A DNA stretch of 64,000 nucleotides from Paenarthrobacter sp. AR 02 (GCF_021538675.1 NZ_JAJUKH010000003.1:230591-294590), one strand, 5' to 3'; shown: positions 33,691 to 43,280, counted from the first letter of the stretch. Notes: generated from the letters alone by a model not told the origin. Made by a program: numbers and translations.

Positions 33691-35228
33691 CATTTCAGGC
33701 CATCCTGCGGCAGCTTCCCGTCGACGAAGTAGTCGTCGACGGCGTTGCTGACGCAGGTGTTGCTGCGGCCGTAGGCGGTGTGCCCCTCACCATCCCATGT
33801 GACCAGGGATGCGGTCCCCAGCTGTTTGCGCAACGACTCGGACCATTCCAGGGGAGTGGCGGGGTCGCCGGTTGTGCCTACCACCACGATTGGTGCGGAT
33901 CCCTTGTACTCCACAGGTGCCGGTGTCCGTGTGTGCGGGTACGGCCAGTCCCTGCAGTTCACACCGCCATAGGCGAAGAAGGAACCGAACGTAGGGGAGT
34001 CCAGCTTGAGCTGGGCTTCCTCCGCCCGCATCGCGGCGGGATCACTGACCATGGGGTAGTCCAGGCAGTTGATGGCTTGGAACGCGAGGGCGGAGTTGGA
34101 ACTGTAGGTGCCGTTGGCTTCGCGGTCCGCCCCCAGATCTGCGAGCCGCATCATGGGGGAAGCGTCGCCGGAAAACGCAGCGTCAAGTGCCTGGGTGAGG
34201 GCCGGCCAGCTTTGGTCGTTGTACAACGGCAGGATCAGGCCGTTGACGAAGTCGTTGCTGGTCACCAGGCGGCCGTCCTTCGCCGTTTGTGGGTTTTGGT
34301 CCACGGCGTTGATGAGGTCCCTGATCTCCTGGACGCCGTTGTCCACGGATCCGCTGAGCGGGCACGAATTTTGCTGCTGGCAGTTGGCCACGTAGGTGTG
34401 GATGGCCCGTTCGAAGGCCTTTGCCTGTCCCGCAGTCAAGGCTTCATTGCTGATGGAGGGATCCACGGCCCCGTCCAGGACCAGGCGACCCACGTTGTCC
34501 GGGAAGAGCGACGCGTAGGTGGACCCAAGGAACGTTCCGTAGGAGAAGCCCAGGTAGTTCAGCTTGGCATCGTTCATGACAGCGCGCAGGACGTCCAGGT
34601 CCTTGGCAGCGCTCACGGTGTCTATGTGGCCCAGGACCGCTCCGGTTTGCTGGGAACACTGCTGTGCCAACGTCTTGTTGAAGGCAAAAGCGGCTTCAAG
34701 TCCTTGGTCGGTGTCTTTCCTGAAGACCTTCGCGCGGGCAGCATCCCGTTCGGCATCGGTCATGCAGGTCACGGGGGCTGAACGGCCCACACCCCTCGGA
34801 TCGAAGCCCACCACGTCAAAGTTGGCGCGGAGCTTCTCCGTCAGGAGGGTCTTGCCCGCGTCCTTCACGAAGTCCACACCGGAGCCGCCCGGTCCACCAG
34901 GATTGACTAGGACGGTGCCTTGCTTGTTGCTGGTGCTGGGCAGCTTGATGATGGACAGCGAGATATCGCCGGCGTCGGGGTTTGCGTAGTCCAAGGGCAC
35001 CTGGACTTTGCCGCAGTGGAATCCGTCCTCACATGAACTCCACTCCACGGACTGGGAGTAGAACTTCTCCAAACCCTTGGGAGCCGAAGCGGCGATGGAC
35101 GGGTCAACCGTGCTGGTGGACGGTTTCGCTGTGGGGGTGGGCATGAACGGAAGGGTGCAGGCGCTCAGTACCAGCAAGGAAGCGAGAGCGACGCACAGCG
35201 CTGCGAACCGGCGTGGTGCGGACTTCAT
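33687..35228 (-). CDS. Secreted alpha/beta-hydrolase, tripeptidyl-aminopeptidase (TAP) type
   Basis: A 513-residue exported lipoprotein peptidase. The lipobox LLVLSACTL follows a short signal sequence. The hydrolase domain has GFDPRGVGRSAP, the nucleophile elbow GFSYGTFLGS, and a TAP-like C-terminal part with VVVGTTGDPATPLEWSESL and WDGEGHTAYG, where Ser, Asp and His of the triad lie. Streptomyces relatives remove tripeptides or di-/tripeptides from protein N-termini. It follows holB after 8 nt and so appears co-transcribed with replication genes tmk-holB, an unusual pairing often seen in this lineage. Confidence 0.85.
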   Translation of the reverse strand: MKSAPRRFAALCVALASLLVLSACTLPFMPTPTAKPSTSTVDPSIAASAPKGLEKFYSQSVEWSSCEDGFHCGKVQVPLDYANPDAGDISLSIIKLPSTSNKQGTVLVNPGGPGGSGVDFVKDAGKTLLTEKLRANFDVVGFDPRGVGRSAPVTCMTDAERDAARAKVFRKDTDQGLEAAFAFNKTLAQQCSQQTGAVLGHIDTVSAAKDLDVLRAVMNDAKLNYLGFSYGTFLGSTYASLFPDNVGRLVLDGAVDPSISNEALTAGQAKAFERAIHTYVANCQQQNSCPLSGSVDNGVQEIRDLINAVDQNPQTAKDGRLVTSNDFVNGLILPLYNDQSWPALTQALDAAFSGDASPMMRLADLGADREANGTYSSNSALAFQAINCLDYPMVSDPAAMRAEEAQLKLDSPTFGSFFAYGGVNCRDWPYPHTRTPAPVEYKGSAPIVVVGTTGDPATPLEWSESLRKQLGTASLVTWDGEGHTAYGRSNTCVSNAVDDYFVDGKLPQDGLKC

Positions 35229-35236
35229 GGATTCTC

Positions 35237-36388
35237 CTATTGCTGGATGAGGCTGGTAGCCATGGACTCGACGGCCAACAGCGGGGCCACGTTGGTGGTG
35301 GTGATGCGGACACGTGCTTTGTTGATGGCGTCCATCCGGGCAAGGGTGGTTTCCGGGCTTGAACGACCGGCGTACTCTTCCAACTCGCCCTTGAGCTCAA
35401 CGTTGACCAGCTCCACGGCGTTCCCCAACTGGATGATCAGCACGTCCCGGTAGAAAGACAGCAAATCCGTCAAAGTGCGGTCCAGCGAGTCCGTGATGGA
35501 GCGCTTGGCGCGGCGCTTTTGGTCATCCTCAAGCTGTTTGACCTGGCTGCGCATGGAGGGCGGCAGCGTTCCGGATTCCGGGGCACCAAGGCTCGCGAGC
35601 AGGGCAATCTTCTCTGCCGCGTCGCGTTCGTCATTGGAGCTGTTCGCTTCGTCGGTGGCGATCTTCACAAGTTTCTCGGCCATCATCACGGCAGCTGTGA
35701 CGCCCCGGAGCCCCAAGGGAATCCGGACGGTTTCCAAACGACGCTCCCTGGCGTCGGCGTCACGGGCCAGACGCCTGGCGATACCGATGTGGCTTTGCGC
35801 AGCACGCGCTGCACGGTCGGCGAGTTGGCGATCGACGCCGTCGCGCCTTACCAAGAGGTCCGCGACATCGGAGGCCGGGGGGAGCCGCAGGCTCACCGGA
35901 CGGCATCGCGACCGGATAGTGACCAGGACATCGGCCGGCGAAGGGGCACACAGCATCCAGATGGTGCGTGGCGTGGGTTCCTCGATGGCCTTGAGCAACA
36001 CGTTGGTGGTGCGCTCCGCCATGCGGTCCGCATCCTCCACCACAATGATCCGCCAACGGCCCGTGGCTGGCCGGTCTCCGGCCTTGGACACGAGTTCGCG
36101 GGCTTCGTCGATGGTGATGGTGACTTTTTCGGTCCGCACGAACGTCACATCCGAGTGTGTCTCGCCCAGGATCGTGTGGCAGGCTGCGCATTCGCCGCAG
36201 CCGCGACGGGTGACGTCGTCCTGCTCGCAGTTCAGGGCAGCAGCGAACGCTTTGGCTGCATTGGAACGGCCGGACCCCGGGGGACCGGTGAACAGCCAGG
36301 CATGGGTGAGGCCGGTTTCGCCCTGCGCCGCCTGCTTCAGCTGCGCCACGACGGGGGCCTGCCCCTGGAGGTCGTCCCAGACACTCAC
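35237..36388 (-). CDS. holB: DNA polymerase III subunit delta'
   Basis: A 383-residue clamp-loader subunit. A modified P-loop GPPGSGRS (residues 35-42) lacks the usual lysine, as expected for delta', which does not hydrolyse ATP. Four cysteines (54, 64, 67, 70) form the zinc site found in clamp-loader proteins. The SRC motif appears in IRSRCRPVSL. It starts at GTG 36388, overlapping the tmk stop by GTGA. With the other clamp-loader subunits it opens the sliding clamp during replication. Confidence 0.92.
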   Translation of the reverse strand: MSVWDDLQGQAPVVAQLKQAAQGETGLTHAWLFTGPPGSGRSNAAKAFAAALNCEQDDVTRRGCGECAACHTILGETHSDVTFVRTEKVTITIDEARELVSKAGDRPATGRWRIIVVEDADRMAERTTNVLLKAIEEPTPRTIWMLCAPSPADVLVTIRSRCRPVSLRLPPASDVADLLVRRDGVDRQLADRAARAAQSHIGIARRLARDADARERRLETVRIPLGLRGVTAAVMMAEKLVKIATDEANSSNDERDAAEKIALLASLGAPESGTLPPSMRSQVKQLEDDQKRRAKRSITDSLDRTLTDLLSFYRDVLIIQLGNAVELVNVELKGELEEYAGRSSPETTLARMDAINKARVRITTTNVAPLLAVESMATSLIQQ

Positions 36389-37074
36389 GGAAGCACGTCC
36401 GAAACAGGCACGTCCGAAACAGGCACATCCGGAACGTGGCCAGTCAACAGCGACTCCACCCGGTCCAGGATCCTGGCGGCCAGCGACTCGATGTCCGCGT
36501 TCGCCGGCAGTACCAGGTAGCTTGACGGGTCCGCCGCTGCCCGGTCCAGGAAGGCGTGGCGGATAGTGGAGTGGAACTGGTCAGGTTCCGATTCAAGCCG
36601 GTCCTCGGCGGCGTCCCCTGCGGTACGGCGCTGGCGGCCGTCGGCGGGATCGACGTCGAGCAGTACTGTCAGGTCCGGATGCAGCCCTTCGGTGGCCCAT
36701 TCATTAAGGGTCAAAATGCCTTCGGCGCCCAAGCCGCGGCCAGCGCCCTGATAAGCAACCGACGAATCGACGTAGCGGTCCGTGATGACCACCGTCCCCT
36801 CGGCAAGGGCCGGCCGGATGACCTGGCTGGCGTGTGCGGCGCGGGCTGCGGCAAACATGAGGGCTTCGGTGCGCGCATCGATAGTGCCGTGCCCGTGGTC
36901 CAGGACAAGGGAGCGAAGTTTCTCGCCAATGGGAGTGCCGCCGGGTTCGCGGGTGCGAAGCACGGAAAGTCCGCGTGACTCAAGGGCGTCAGAGAGCCGG
37001 GCGGCCTGCGTGGACTTGCCCGCTCCGTCCCCGCCTTCGAAGGCGATAAAAAGACCTGCTCTCGGAATACTCAC
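36385..37074 (-). CDS. tmk: Thymidylate kinase
   Basis: A 229-residue dTMP kinase. The P-loop EGGDGAGKST is at residues 13-22, the DR-type TREPGGTPIGEKLR motif follows, and the LID region lies near TDRYVDSSVAYQGAGRGLG. It produces dTDP for DNA synthesis. The start is GTG 37074, with TAGGCT 6 nt upstream, so the mRNA is probably leaderless. The C-terminus (HVPDVPVSDVPVSDVLP) is a low-complexity tail encoded by a 15-bp tandem repeat. It overlaps holB and diverges from the trans-sulfuration gene. Confidence 0.93.
   Translation of the reverse strand: MSIPRAGLFIAFEGGDGAGKSTQAARLSDALESRGLSVLRTREPGGTPIGEKLRSLVLDHGHGTIDARTEALMFAAARAAHASQVIRPALAEGTVVITDRYVDSSVAYQGAGRGLGAEGILTLNEWATEGLHPDLTVLLDVDPADGRQRRTAGDAAEDRLESEPDQFHSTIRHAFLDRAAADPSSYLVLPANADIESLAARILDRVESLLTGHVPDVPVSDVPVSDVLP
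36393..36437. repeat. 15-bp tandem repeat in the 3' end of tmk
   Basis: Three units of GCACGTCCGAAACAG (36393-36407, 36408-36422) and a degenerate third (36423-36437). On the minus strand they encode the SDVPV repeats of the thymidylate kinase tail. The 15-nt unit keeps the frame, so copy number could change without breaking the gene. Confidence 0.85.
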
Positions 37075-37080
37075 GCGTCT

Positions 37081-37150
37081 AGCCTACCGAGCTTCACCGA
37101 CATCAAGGCGCGTAACGCCTTTCATCCACAGCCTTGGCCGCGGCTACGCT
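37081..37150. promoter_or_regulatory. Divergent leaderless promoters of tmk and the PLP enzyme
   Basis: On the minus strand TAGGCT (37081-37086) lies 6 nt before the tmk GTG. On the plus strand TACGCT (37145-37150) lies 6 nt before the ATG at 37157. No consensus -35 is clear for either. Confidence 0.45.
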
Positions 37151-37156
37151 AAAACC

Positions 37157-38341
37157 ATGAGCCTCTCCGATCAGCGCGCCGCCGAATTGTCTCCGGAAAC
37201 CGTTGTGGTGGCTGCCGGCCGCCCGGAGCGCGCCCATGATGAGCCCGTGAATCCGCCCATCGTCCTTTCCTCCACATACTTCGGTACCGGCCCGCTCAAC
37301 GACGGTGACCGCGGCTACGGACGCTACGCCAACCCCACGTGGGACCCCTTCGAGGATGCCTTGGCCAAGCTCGAGGGTGCGTCCCTTCCCGGCCTGCTCT
37401 ACGCGTCCGGCCTGGCAGCGGTCAGTTCGGCGCTTTCGCTGGTTCCGGCGGGCGGCGTAGTTGTCATGCCTTCACACAGCTACTCGGGCTCACTGGTGAT
37501 GGCCACCGAGTTGGCGGAGAAAGGCTTCCTGGAGCTGCGGACCGTTGACATCACGGACACGGACGCGGTCAAGGCCCTGATCAGCCCCGAGGAGGGCAAG
37601 AAGGCCAACCTCCTCTGGCTTGAGAGCCCCACCAACCCCATGCTCGGCATCGCCGACGTCCGCGCCCTCACTGACGCTGCACACGCCGTGGGCGCCCTCG
37701 TCGTCACGGACAATACTTTTTCGACGCCCTTGGTGCAGCAGCCACTGAGCCTTGGCTCCGACGTCGTCCTCCACTCGGTAACCAAGTACCTCGCCGGGCA
37801 TTCCGACGTTGTCCTCGGTGCGTTGGTGACGTCCAACCCGGAACTGCGGGCCACGCTCCTGCACCACCGGATCATCCACGGCGGCATCGCCGGGCCCTTT
37901 GAAGCATGGCTGGCCCTGCGCGGCCTGCGCACGCTGGCGCTGCGGATCGAGCGTTCGCAAGCCTCGGCGGCCACGCTCGCCGAACGCCTCAGCACCCACC
38001 CGCGCGTGGAAACCATCCGTTTCCCCGGCCTGGCCACCGATCCAGGCCACCAGCGTGCCAAGGATCAGATGAAGGGCTTCGGTTCCATTCTGTGTATCCA
38101 GATCGCCGGTGACCACCACCGAAGCGGCGCTGAGGCCGCGGACGAACTGGTCCGTGCCCTGCAGCTTTGGCTCCCCGCCACTTCGTTGGGTGGGGTGGAG
38201 TCCCTTATAGAACGTCGACGCCGGCACGCGGCTGAGCCGGTCAGCGTTCCGGAGAACCTGGTCCGGTTGAGTGTCGGGATCGAAAATGTCGAGGACCTCT
38301 GGTCGGACCTGGACCAAGCGCTGAAGTCTTTGGACAGCTAG
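37157..38341 (+). CDS. Cystathionine gamma-synthase family PLP enzyme
   Basis: A 394-residue fold-type I PLP enzyme of the trans-sulfuration group. The cofactor lysine is Lys210 in HSVTKYLAGHSD; Tyr57 in GRYANPTWD, Asp185 in VTDNTFSTP and the arginine-containing C-terminal LRLSVGIENVEDL are also in place. Family members synthesise or cleave cystathionine or other S-linked amino acids, and sequence alone cannot tell synthase from lyase here. The ATG at 37157 is preferred since longer versions run back into the tmk gene. It is followed by the DUF2516 gene after 10 nt. Confidence 0.87.
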   Translation: MSLSDQRAAELSPETVVVAAGRPERAHDEPVNPPIVLSSTYFGTGPLNDGDRGYGRYANPTWDPFEDALAKLEGASLPGLLYASGLAAVSSALSLVPAGGVVVMPSHSYSGSLVMATELAEKGFLELRTVDITDTDAVKALISPEEGKKANLLWLESPTNPMLGIADVRALTDAAHAVGALVVTDNTFSTPLVQQPLSLGSDVVLHSVTKYLAGHSDVVLGALVTSNPELRATLLHHRIIHGGIAGPFEAWLALRGLRTLALRIERSQASAATLAERLSTHPRVETIRFPGLATDPGHQRAKDQMKGFGSILCIQIAGDHHRSGAEAADELVRALQLWLPATSLGGVESLIERRRRHAAEPVSVPENLVRLSVGIENVEDLWSDLDQALKSLDS

Positions 38342-38351
38342 GCTAAAGGGC

Positions 38352-38693
38352 GTGGACGGAAAATTCTTGATCGCCATTGTCACCAACGCGGTCTACTTCA
38401 TTTTGGGATTGGTGGCCCTCGCCCTTGAAGTGTGGGCTTTCGCGGACTGCCTGCGGCACCGGCCCACGCTGTTCGTGGCCGCGTCCAAGCGCACCAAGAC
38501 GTTCTGGCTGGCCCTTACAGGTGTCGCTTTCGCCATCGGCGCGTTGACGGTCTTCACTGGAGGCAACGGGCTTGGCCTGTTCGGCATCGCAGCTGTCACG
38601 GCAGCGTGCGTCTACCTCGCCGACGTCCGTCCTGCGCTCAAGGAAGCCGGCAGCGGCGGCAACCGCAACGTCGGACCATACGGCCCCTGGTAA
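38352..38693 (+). CDS. DUF2516 family membrane protein
   Basis: A 113-residue actinobacterial protein with three hydrophobic segments (about 5-27, 48-66, 72-92), matching DUF2516. The loop CLRHRPTLFVAASKRTKTFW contains basic residues and should face the cytoplasm. It starts at GTG 38352, with TAGGCT 7 nt upstream, suggesting its own leaderless promoter inside the 3' end of the upstream gene. Function unknown. Confidence 0.82.
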   Translation: MDGKFLIAIVTNAVYFILGLVALALEVWAFADCLRHRPTLFVAASKRTKTFWLALTGVAFAIGALTVFTGGNGLGLFGIAAVTAACVYLADVRPALKEAGSGGNRNVGPYGPW

Positions 38694-38699
38694 ACAGCG

Positions 38700-39575
38700 T
38701 TATTTCGGCGCCACCGCCTCCCAAGCGACGGTAAGTTCGCCAAGGCGCCACCGGGCTGGCCCGTCCTGAAGCGGCCACCCGGCGTCGTGCAGTGAACGGC
38801 ACATAGCCGTCCAGCGCTGCCGGTTCCCGAACGACGCCAGGGGAGCCGCCTCCAGCCACGCCTTGTCCATGGCCTGCAGGAAAGCATGGACCGGTTCGCC
38901 GGGAACGTTGCGGTGAATGAGCGCCTTGGGCAGCCGTTCGGCTACCTCCGAGGGCAGTTCGAAACTCCCGAACCGCACCGAAAAGCTCAAGCTCAACGGT
39001 CGCTCCGGATCCAGCGCCACCCACGTGACGCGCCTGCCGATTTCATCGCACGTTCCATCAATGAACAGGCCCCCGGGGGCCAACCGGGACTGCACCAAGG
39101 CCCAGATGTCTTTGACGTCGGCCTCCTCGTATTGCCGCAGCACGTTGAAGGCCCGGACCAACACTGGATTGCCGGGCACGGGGAGCTCGAAGCCGCCCAC
39201 GTGGAAGCTCAGCCCTGGCCGTTCGAGGGCCTTCGCGGTCCGCACCCGCTCCGGTTCGATCTCGATCCCGCAGACCCGCAAATCCGGGCGGACGGCCTGG
39301 AGCCGTTCAAAAAGCTCGACGGCGGTGGTTGGCGAAGCGCCGTAGCCCAGGTCCACCACCAAGGGCTCGACGGCGGCGCGGAGCCGCCACGCCTGCGGCC
39401 CGGCCAGCCAACGATCCAGGCGGCGCATCCGGTTGGGGTTGGTGGTGCCACGGGTGATGTTGCCAACGGGTTTCCCGCCCCGACTCCGGGGAGAGCCCAC
39501 CCGTTCCGCTTTTTGCACCACGGCCAACACTTTATCGGGTCCGATGCGCGCCCCAAGCGTGTAACGGGTGCGCAC
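38700..39575 (-). CDS. Class I SAM-dependent methyltransferase, actinobacterial family
   Basis: A 291-residue protein with the SAM-binding motif [20 protein letters not shown] and the acidic loop [12 protein letters not shown] family-typical stretch [24 protein letters not shown] comes before it. LRQYEEADV and [18 protein letters not shown] follow. The substrate is not known. The start is probably GTG 39575, just ahead of the conserved segment; the longer open frame beyond it is antisense to gpmA and is not coding. Confidence 0.75.
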   Translation of the reverse strand: MRTRYTLGARIGPDKVLAVVQKAERVGSPRSRGGKPVGNITRGTTNPNRMRRLDRWLAGPQAWRLRAAVEPLVVDLGYGASPTTAVELFERLQAVRPDLRVCGIEIEPERVRTAKALERPGLSFHVGGFELPVPGNPVLVRAFNVLRQYEEADVKDIWALVQSRLAPGGLFIDGTCDEIGRRVTWVALDPERPLSLSFSVRFGSFELPSEVAERLPKALIHRNVPGEPVHAFLQAMDKAWLEAAPLASFGNRQRWTAMCRSLHDAGWPLQDGPARWRLGELTVAWEAVAPK

Positions 39576-39623
39576 GCCGTAACGCCCGGCACGGCACCGG
39601 ACCCCTCGGCTAGGATAAAAACC

Positions 39624-40370
39624 ATGACTTACAAGCTGATTCTGCTGCGCCACGGCCACAGCGACTGGAACGCCAAGAACCTGTTCACCGGTTGGGTGGA
39701 CGTTGACCTGAACGACCAAGGCCGCAAAGAAGCAGTACGCGGTGGGGAACTCCTGGTTGAGAACAACATCCTCCCGGATATCCTCTACACCTCGCTCCTG
39801 AAGCGCGCCATCAACACCGCCAACATGGCACTGGACAAGGCCGACCGCGGTTGGATCCCCGTCAAGCGCGACTGGCGCCTCAACGAACGCCACTACGGTG
39901 CCCTCCAGGGCAAGGACAAGGCCCAGACGCTGGCCGAGTTCGGTGAAGAGCAGTTCATGGAATGGCGCCGCAGCTACGACACTCCGCCGCCGCCCCTGTC
40001 CGACGACAGCGAATTCTCCCAGGCCCACGACCCCCGCTACGCGGACCTCGGCGACGCCCTGCCGCGCACCGAGTGCCTCAAGGACGTCCTTGTGCGCCTC
40101 CTCCCGTACTGGGAATCGGACATCAAGGAGGACCTCAAGGCCGGCAAGACCGTCCTGGTCACCGCCCACGGCAACTCCCTGCGCGCACTGGTCAAGCACC
40201 TGGACGGCATCAGCGACGAAGCCATTGCCGGGCTGAACATCCCCACGGGCATCCCGCTGGTGTACGAACTGGACGAGGACTTCCAGCCCATCACCCCGGG
40301 CGGAACCTACCTCGACCCCGAAGCAGCAGCCCAGGCCATCCTCGCGGTGGCCAACCAAGGCAAAAAGTAA
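39624..40370 (+). CDS. gpmA: 2,3-bisphosphoglycerate-dependent phosphoglycerate mutase
   Basis: A 248-residue glycolytic enzyme converting 3- to 2-phosphoglycerate. The phospho-accepting His10 is in [18 protein letters not shown] (a variant of the RHGxSxWN motif), the substrate loop is [10 protein letters not shown], and the second histidine is in [17 protein letters not shown] lies 7 nt before the ATG, so the mRNA is probably leaderless. The gene is divergent from the methyltransferase and ends in a long palindromic terminator shared with phoU. Confidence 0.94.
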   Translation: MTYKLILLRHGHSDWNAKNLFTGWVDVDLNDQGRKEAVRGGELLVENNILPDILYTSLLKRAINTANMALDKADRGWIPVKRDWRLNERHYGALQGKDKAQTLAEFGEEQFMEWRRSYDTPPPPLSDDSEFSQAHDPRYADLGDALPRTECLKDVLVRLLPYWESDIKEDLKAGKTVLVTAHGNSLRALVKHLDGISDEAIAGLNIPTGIPLVYELDEDFQPITPGGTYLDPEAAAQAILAVANQGKK

Positions 40371-40398
40371 GCTTCGCGGTTCTTCGCCGCGCCGCAAA

Positions 40399-40446
40399 AC
40401 GACGGCGGCCGGTCACCTTTCATGAAAGGTGACCGGCCGCCGTCGT
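40399..40446. terminator. Bidirectional terminator, 48-nt perfect palindrome
   Basis: A perfect inverted repeat of 24 bp with no loop lies between the 3' ends of gpmA and phoU. It is the longest palindrome in the window and ends both transcripts. Confidence 0.85.
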
Positions 40447-40462
40447 ATCTGCAGTTGTAAGG

Positions 40463-41116
40463 CTAGAAGCCCTCGGGCTGCCATTCGCCCGTCACCAGGT
40501 AGGTGACCTTCCGGGCGACGGAGACGCCGTGATCAGCGAAGCGCTCGAAGTAGCGGCTGGCCAAGGCAACGTCCACGGTGGTGGACGGGCTTTCAGTCCA
40601 GTCCGGGGAAGCGATCGCCTTGAAGACGCTGAGGTGGAGGTCGTCCACGGCGATGTTGATCTTGAGGATGTCGCGGGCAACCTCAAGATCGCGGGTTTCG
40701 AGAAGCTCGATGACCTTCGCGGTGATCTCAATGTCGTGCTGCGCCATGGCCTTGAAGGTCTGGGTCATTGACGCGGGGATGACCGTTGCCGGGTAACGGA
40801 GGCGTGCCAGCTGGGCTACGTGGCGGGCGAGGTCGCCCATGCGCTCCAGCGAAGCGCTCATGCGAAGCGAACCGACGATCATGCGGAGGTCGCTGGCCAC
40901 GGGACCCTGCAACGCCAGGATGTCGATGGCGCGCTCGTCGAGGCTGTTCTGCAGGAAGTCGATGCGGGCGTCCGCTGCGATGACGTCCTGGGCCAGATCC
41001 ACGTCGGCGCCTTCGAAGGATGTTGTGGCCTTCGTGATTGCTTCGTGAACCAGCTTGGAGATCTCGATGAGGTCGTCACCTACCTGGGTAAGTTCCGCCT
41101 GAAAAACCTTGCGCAC
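40463..41116 (-). CDS. phoU: Phosphate signalling regulator PhoU
   Basis: A 217-residue all-helical protein with two PhoU repeats, including the metal-binding patterns EGADVDLAQDVIAADARID and LETRDLEVARDILKINIAVDDLH. PhoU couples the phosphate transporter to the sensor kinase and keeps the phosphate regulon off when phosphate is plentiful. It starts at GTG 41116 after AAGGAC. The PHO box lies upstream of it in its own orientation, so RegX3 likely activates or tunes phoU itself. Confidence 0.93.
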   Translation of the reverse strand: MRKVFQAELTQVGDDLIEISKLVHEAITKATTSFEGADVDLAQDVIAADARIDFLQNSLDERAIDILALQGPVASDLRMIVGSLRMSASLERMGDLARHVAQLARLRYPATVIPASMTQTFKAMAQHDIEITAKVIELLETRDLEVARDILKINIAVDDLHLSVFKAIASPDWTESPSTTVDVALASRYFERFADHGVSVARKVTYLVTGEWQPEGF

Positions 41117-41203
41117 TAAGGCGTCCTTTCCTTGGAAATCCCGTTCCCATGATGGGGGTCGGATCTCAAAACCATTGACAGTCCAACCAGTAACTGTGTC
41201 AGG

Positions 41204-41247
41204 GGTCAGTGAACTGTTCGGCACCTTTAGATGAACGTTAGTTGAAC
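41204..41247 (-). promoter_or_regulatory. PHO box: four 11-bp direct repeats
   Basis: Read on the minus strand: GTTCAACTAAC, GTTCATCTAAA, GGTGCCGAACA, GTTCACTGACC. Three units begin with GTTCA at 11-bp period; the third is degenerate. This matches the 11-bp repeat architecture of PhoP/RegX3 sites in actinobacteria. It lies between phoU and senX3, upstream of both. Confidence 0.75.
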
Positions 41248-41306
41248 CGTCCGCGTTTGGCCCCGGATCCATGCTCGGCCGTGTTTCAACAGCATAAGCT
41301 GGACCC

Positions 41307-42572
41307 GTGGATCCATTGCTCATAGGTGTCGTCGCAGGCCTCGTTGGCCTGTCATTGGGCGTCTTTGGCATGCTCGCATTCAAGCTCAGCGAACGCCAGC
41401 GGAGCATTGTCGATCTCGACGTCACTGAACCCCTGCTTCCTGAAGGCGCAGCGGAAGTCCTTGCCGTCGTCGGGCGTGCCTTCGTGGTGGTGGACGCCAT
41501 TGATGGCGTGGTCCGCGCAAGCCCCGCCGCCTACGCCTACGGCCTGGTCCGCGGTCACACCGTGGTGCACAAGCAACTTCTGGACATGACCGCGAAGGTC
41601 CGCCGTGATGGCGTGATTCTGGAGGAACAGTACGAGCTTCCGCGTGGACCGTTGGGCAAGGGCACCATCGTGGTCCAGGTCCGCGCTGCCATGCTCGGCT
41701 GGGAATACATCGTGCTCCTGGCCGACGACCGCACCGAGATCACCCGCACGGAGGAGATCCGGAACGACTTCGTGGCCAACGTCTCCCACGAACTCAAGAC
41801 GCCCGTGGGCGCCATTTCGTTGCTTGCCGAGGCGCTTGAAGCCTCGCCCGACGACGAAGAAGCGGTGCGGCGCTTTGCCAAGCGCATGCACAAGGAATCC
41901 GGCAGGCTCGCGGCCCTGGTCCAGGACATCATTGAACTATCCCGCCTGCAGGGCGCCAATGTGGCCCAGCAAGGGCACGCCGTGGACATCAACACAGTCA
42001 TCAACGAAGCCGTGGACCGCTCGCAGCTCCCAGCCGAAAGCAAGAACATCCAGATCGTGGTGGGCGGCCATTCCGAGTCCCTGGTTTTCGGTGACCGCGA
42101 CCTCCTGGTGACGGCCCTGCGGAACCTGATCGACAACGCGATCCGCTATTCGCCCGAGAACACGCGGGTCGGCGTCGGCGTCAGGACCCGCGAAGGCGTC
42201 GTGGCCATTTCCGTCACGGACCAGGGCGAGGGCCTGACTCCCGAGGACCAGGAGCGCGTCTTCGAGCGCTTCTACCGCGTGGACGCCGCACGTTCCAGGC
42301 ACACCGGCGGTACGGGCCTTGGCCTGAGCATCGTCAAGCACGTGGTCTCCAACCATGGCGGCGAGGTGACCGTTTGGTCCCAGCCCGGCCAGGGTTCCAC
42401 GTTCACTGTCCGCCTGCCGGAGATGGAAGGCCAGGACGACGACGCCGGCCTGCCGCCAACGGCGCACGAACTTCCGGCGGCCGCGGCCGCCGTCGAACCC
42501 CATCACGCGAGCCAAAACGCGAGTGAAAAAACGGGCGCCAGCGGTGCCCAAGAGCAAGGAGCCAGCGCTTGA
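41307..42572 (+). CDS. senX3: Phosphate-sensing histidine kinase SenX3
   Basis: A 421-residue membrane sensor. A short N-terminal membrane segment (about 4-25) is followed by a PAS-like region, then the phospho-accepting His161 in [15 protein letters not shown]. The ATP-binding part has [11 protein letters not shown] (N box), VTDQGEGL (G1) and [13 protein letters not shown] (G2). It should phosphorylate RegX3 when phosphate is scarce. GTG 41307 is 6 nt after TAAGCT, a leaderless pattern. Its stop overlaps the regX3 start by TTGA. Confidence 0.94.
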   Translation: MDPLLIGVVAGLVGLSLGVFGMLAFKLSERQRSIVDLDVTEPLLPEGAAEVLAVVGRAFVVVDAIDGVVRASPAAYAYGLVRGHTVVHKQLLDMTAKVRRDGVILEEQYELPRGPLGKGTIVVQVRAAMLGWEYIVLLADDRTEITRTEEIRNDFVANVSHELKTPVGAISLLAEALEASPDDEEAVRRFAKRMHKESGRLAALVQDIIELSRLQGANVAQQGHAVDINTVINEAVDRSQLPAESKNIQIVVGGHSESLVFGDRDLLVTALRNLIDNAIRYSPENTRVGVGVRTREGVVAISVTDQGEGLTPEDQERVFERFYRVDAARSRHTGGTGLGLSIVKHVVSNHGGEVTVWSQPGQGSTFTVRLPEMEGQDDDAGLPPTAHELPAAAAAVEPHHASQNASEKTGASGAQEQGASA

Positions 42573-43249
42573 GCCGGATTTTGATAGTTGAGGACGAGGA
42601 GTCCTTTAGCGATCCCCTTTCCTATTTGCTGGGCAAGGAGGGTTTCGACGTTGAGGTCGTGGACAACGGCAGCGACGCTTTGGTGGAGTTCGATCGGAAT
42701 GGCGCCGACCTGGTGCTCCTTGACCTCCAGCTGCCGGGCACTCCGGGCACCGAAGTCTGCCGCCAACTGCGTCAGCGCTCCAGCGTTCCTGTGATCATGC
42801 TGACCGCCAAGGACTCGGAGATCGACAAGGTAGTGGGCCTGGAACTCGGCGCCGACGATTACGTCACCAAGCCCTATTCCTCCCGTGAGCTTGTAGCCAG
42901 GGTCCGCGCCGTCCTTCGCCGTCAAGGGGAACCGGAGGAGCTGATCACGTCCACCGTGCAGGCCGGTCCTGTCCGCATGGACATCGAGCGCCACGTGGTG
43001 AGCGTGAACGGCGAGCAGGTGTCCCTGCCGCTGAAGGAGTTTGAGCTGCTGGAAATGCTGCTCCGGAACTCCGGCAGGGTCCTGACGCGTGGCCAACTGA
43101 TCGACCGCGTTTGGGGTTCGGACTACGTGGGGGACACCAAGACCCTGGACGTCCACGTCAAGCGGCTCCGCAGCAAGATCGAGCCCGATCCCTCGCTGCC
43201 GCGCTACCTGGTGACTGTACGGGGCCTGGGCTACAAGTTCGAGCCATAA
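42569..43249 (+). CDS. regX3: Response regulator RegX3
   Basis: A 226-residue OmpR-type response regulator. The receiver has Asp52 in LVLLDLQLPG as the phosphorylation site, with Asp9/Asp10 and a lysine in VTKPYSSRE completing the pocket. The winged-helix DNA-binding domain (about 130-225) has LKEFELLEMLLRNSGRVLTRGQLIDRVWG. It is translated from TTG 42569, overlapping the senX3 stop, with AAGGAG upstream. It should bind the PHO box next to phoU. Confidence 0.94.
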   Translation: MSRILIVEDEESFSDPLSYLLGKEGFDVEVVDNGSDALVEFDRNGADLVLLDLQLPGTPGTEVCRQLRQRSSVPVIMLTAKDSEIDKVVGLELGADDYVTKPYSSRELVARVRAVLRRQGEPEELITSTVQAGPVRMDIERHVVSVNGEQVSLPLKEFELLEMLLRNSGRVLTRGQLIDRVWGSDYVGDTKTLDVHVKRLRSKIEPDPSLPRYLVTVRGLGYKFEP

Positions 43250-43280
43250 GCCTTCGCTCCCCACGGGCGGGTAGAAAACA

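Noticed and set aside
38886..39623. Long upstream extension of gpmA
   Set aside because: It lies antisense to the methyltransferase; phosphoglycerate mutase begins at ATG 39624 with a -10 element just ahead.
39576..40397. N-terminal extension of the methyltransferase reading frame
   Set aside because: This part is antisense to gpmA and has no motif; the conserved protein begins near GTG 39575.
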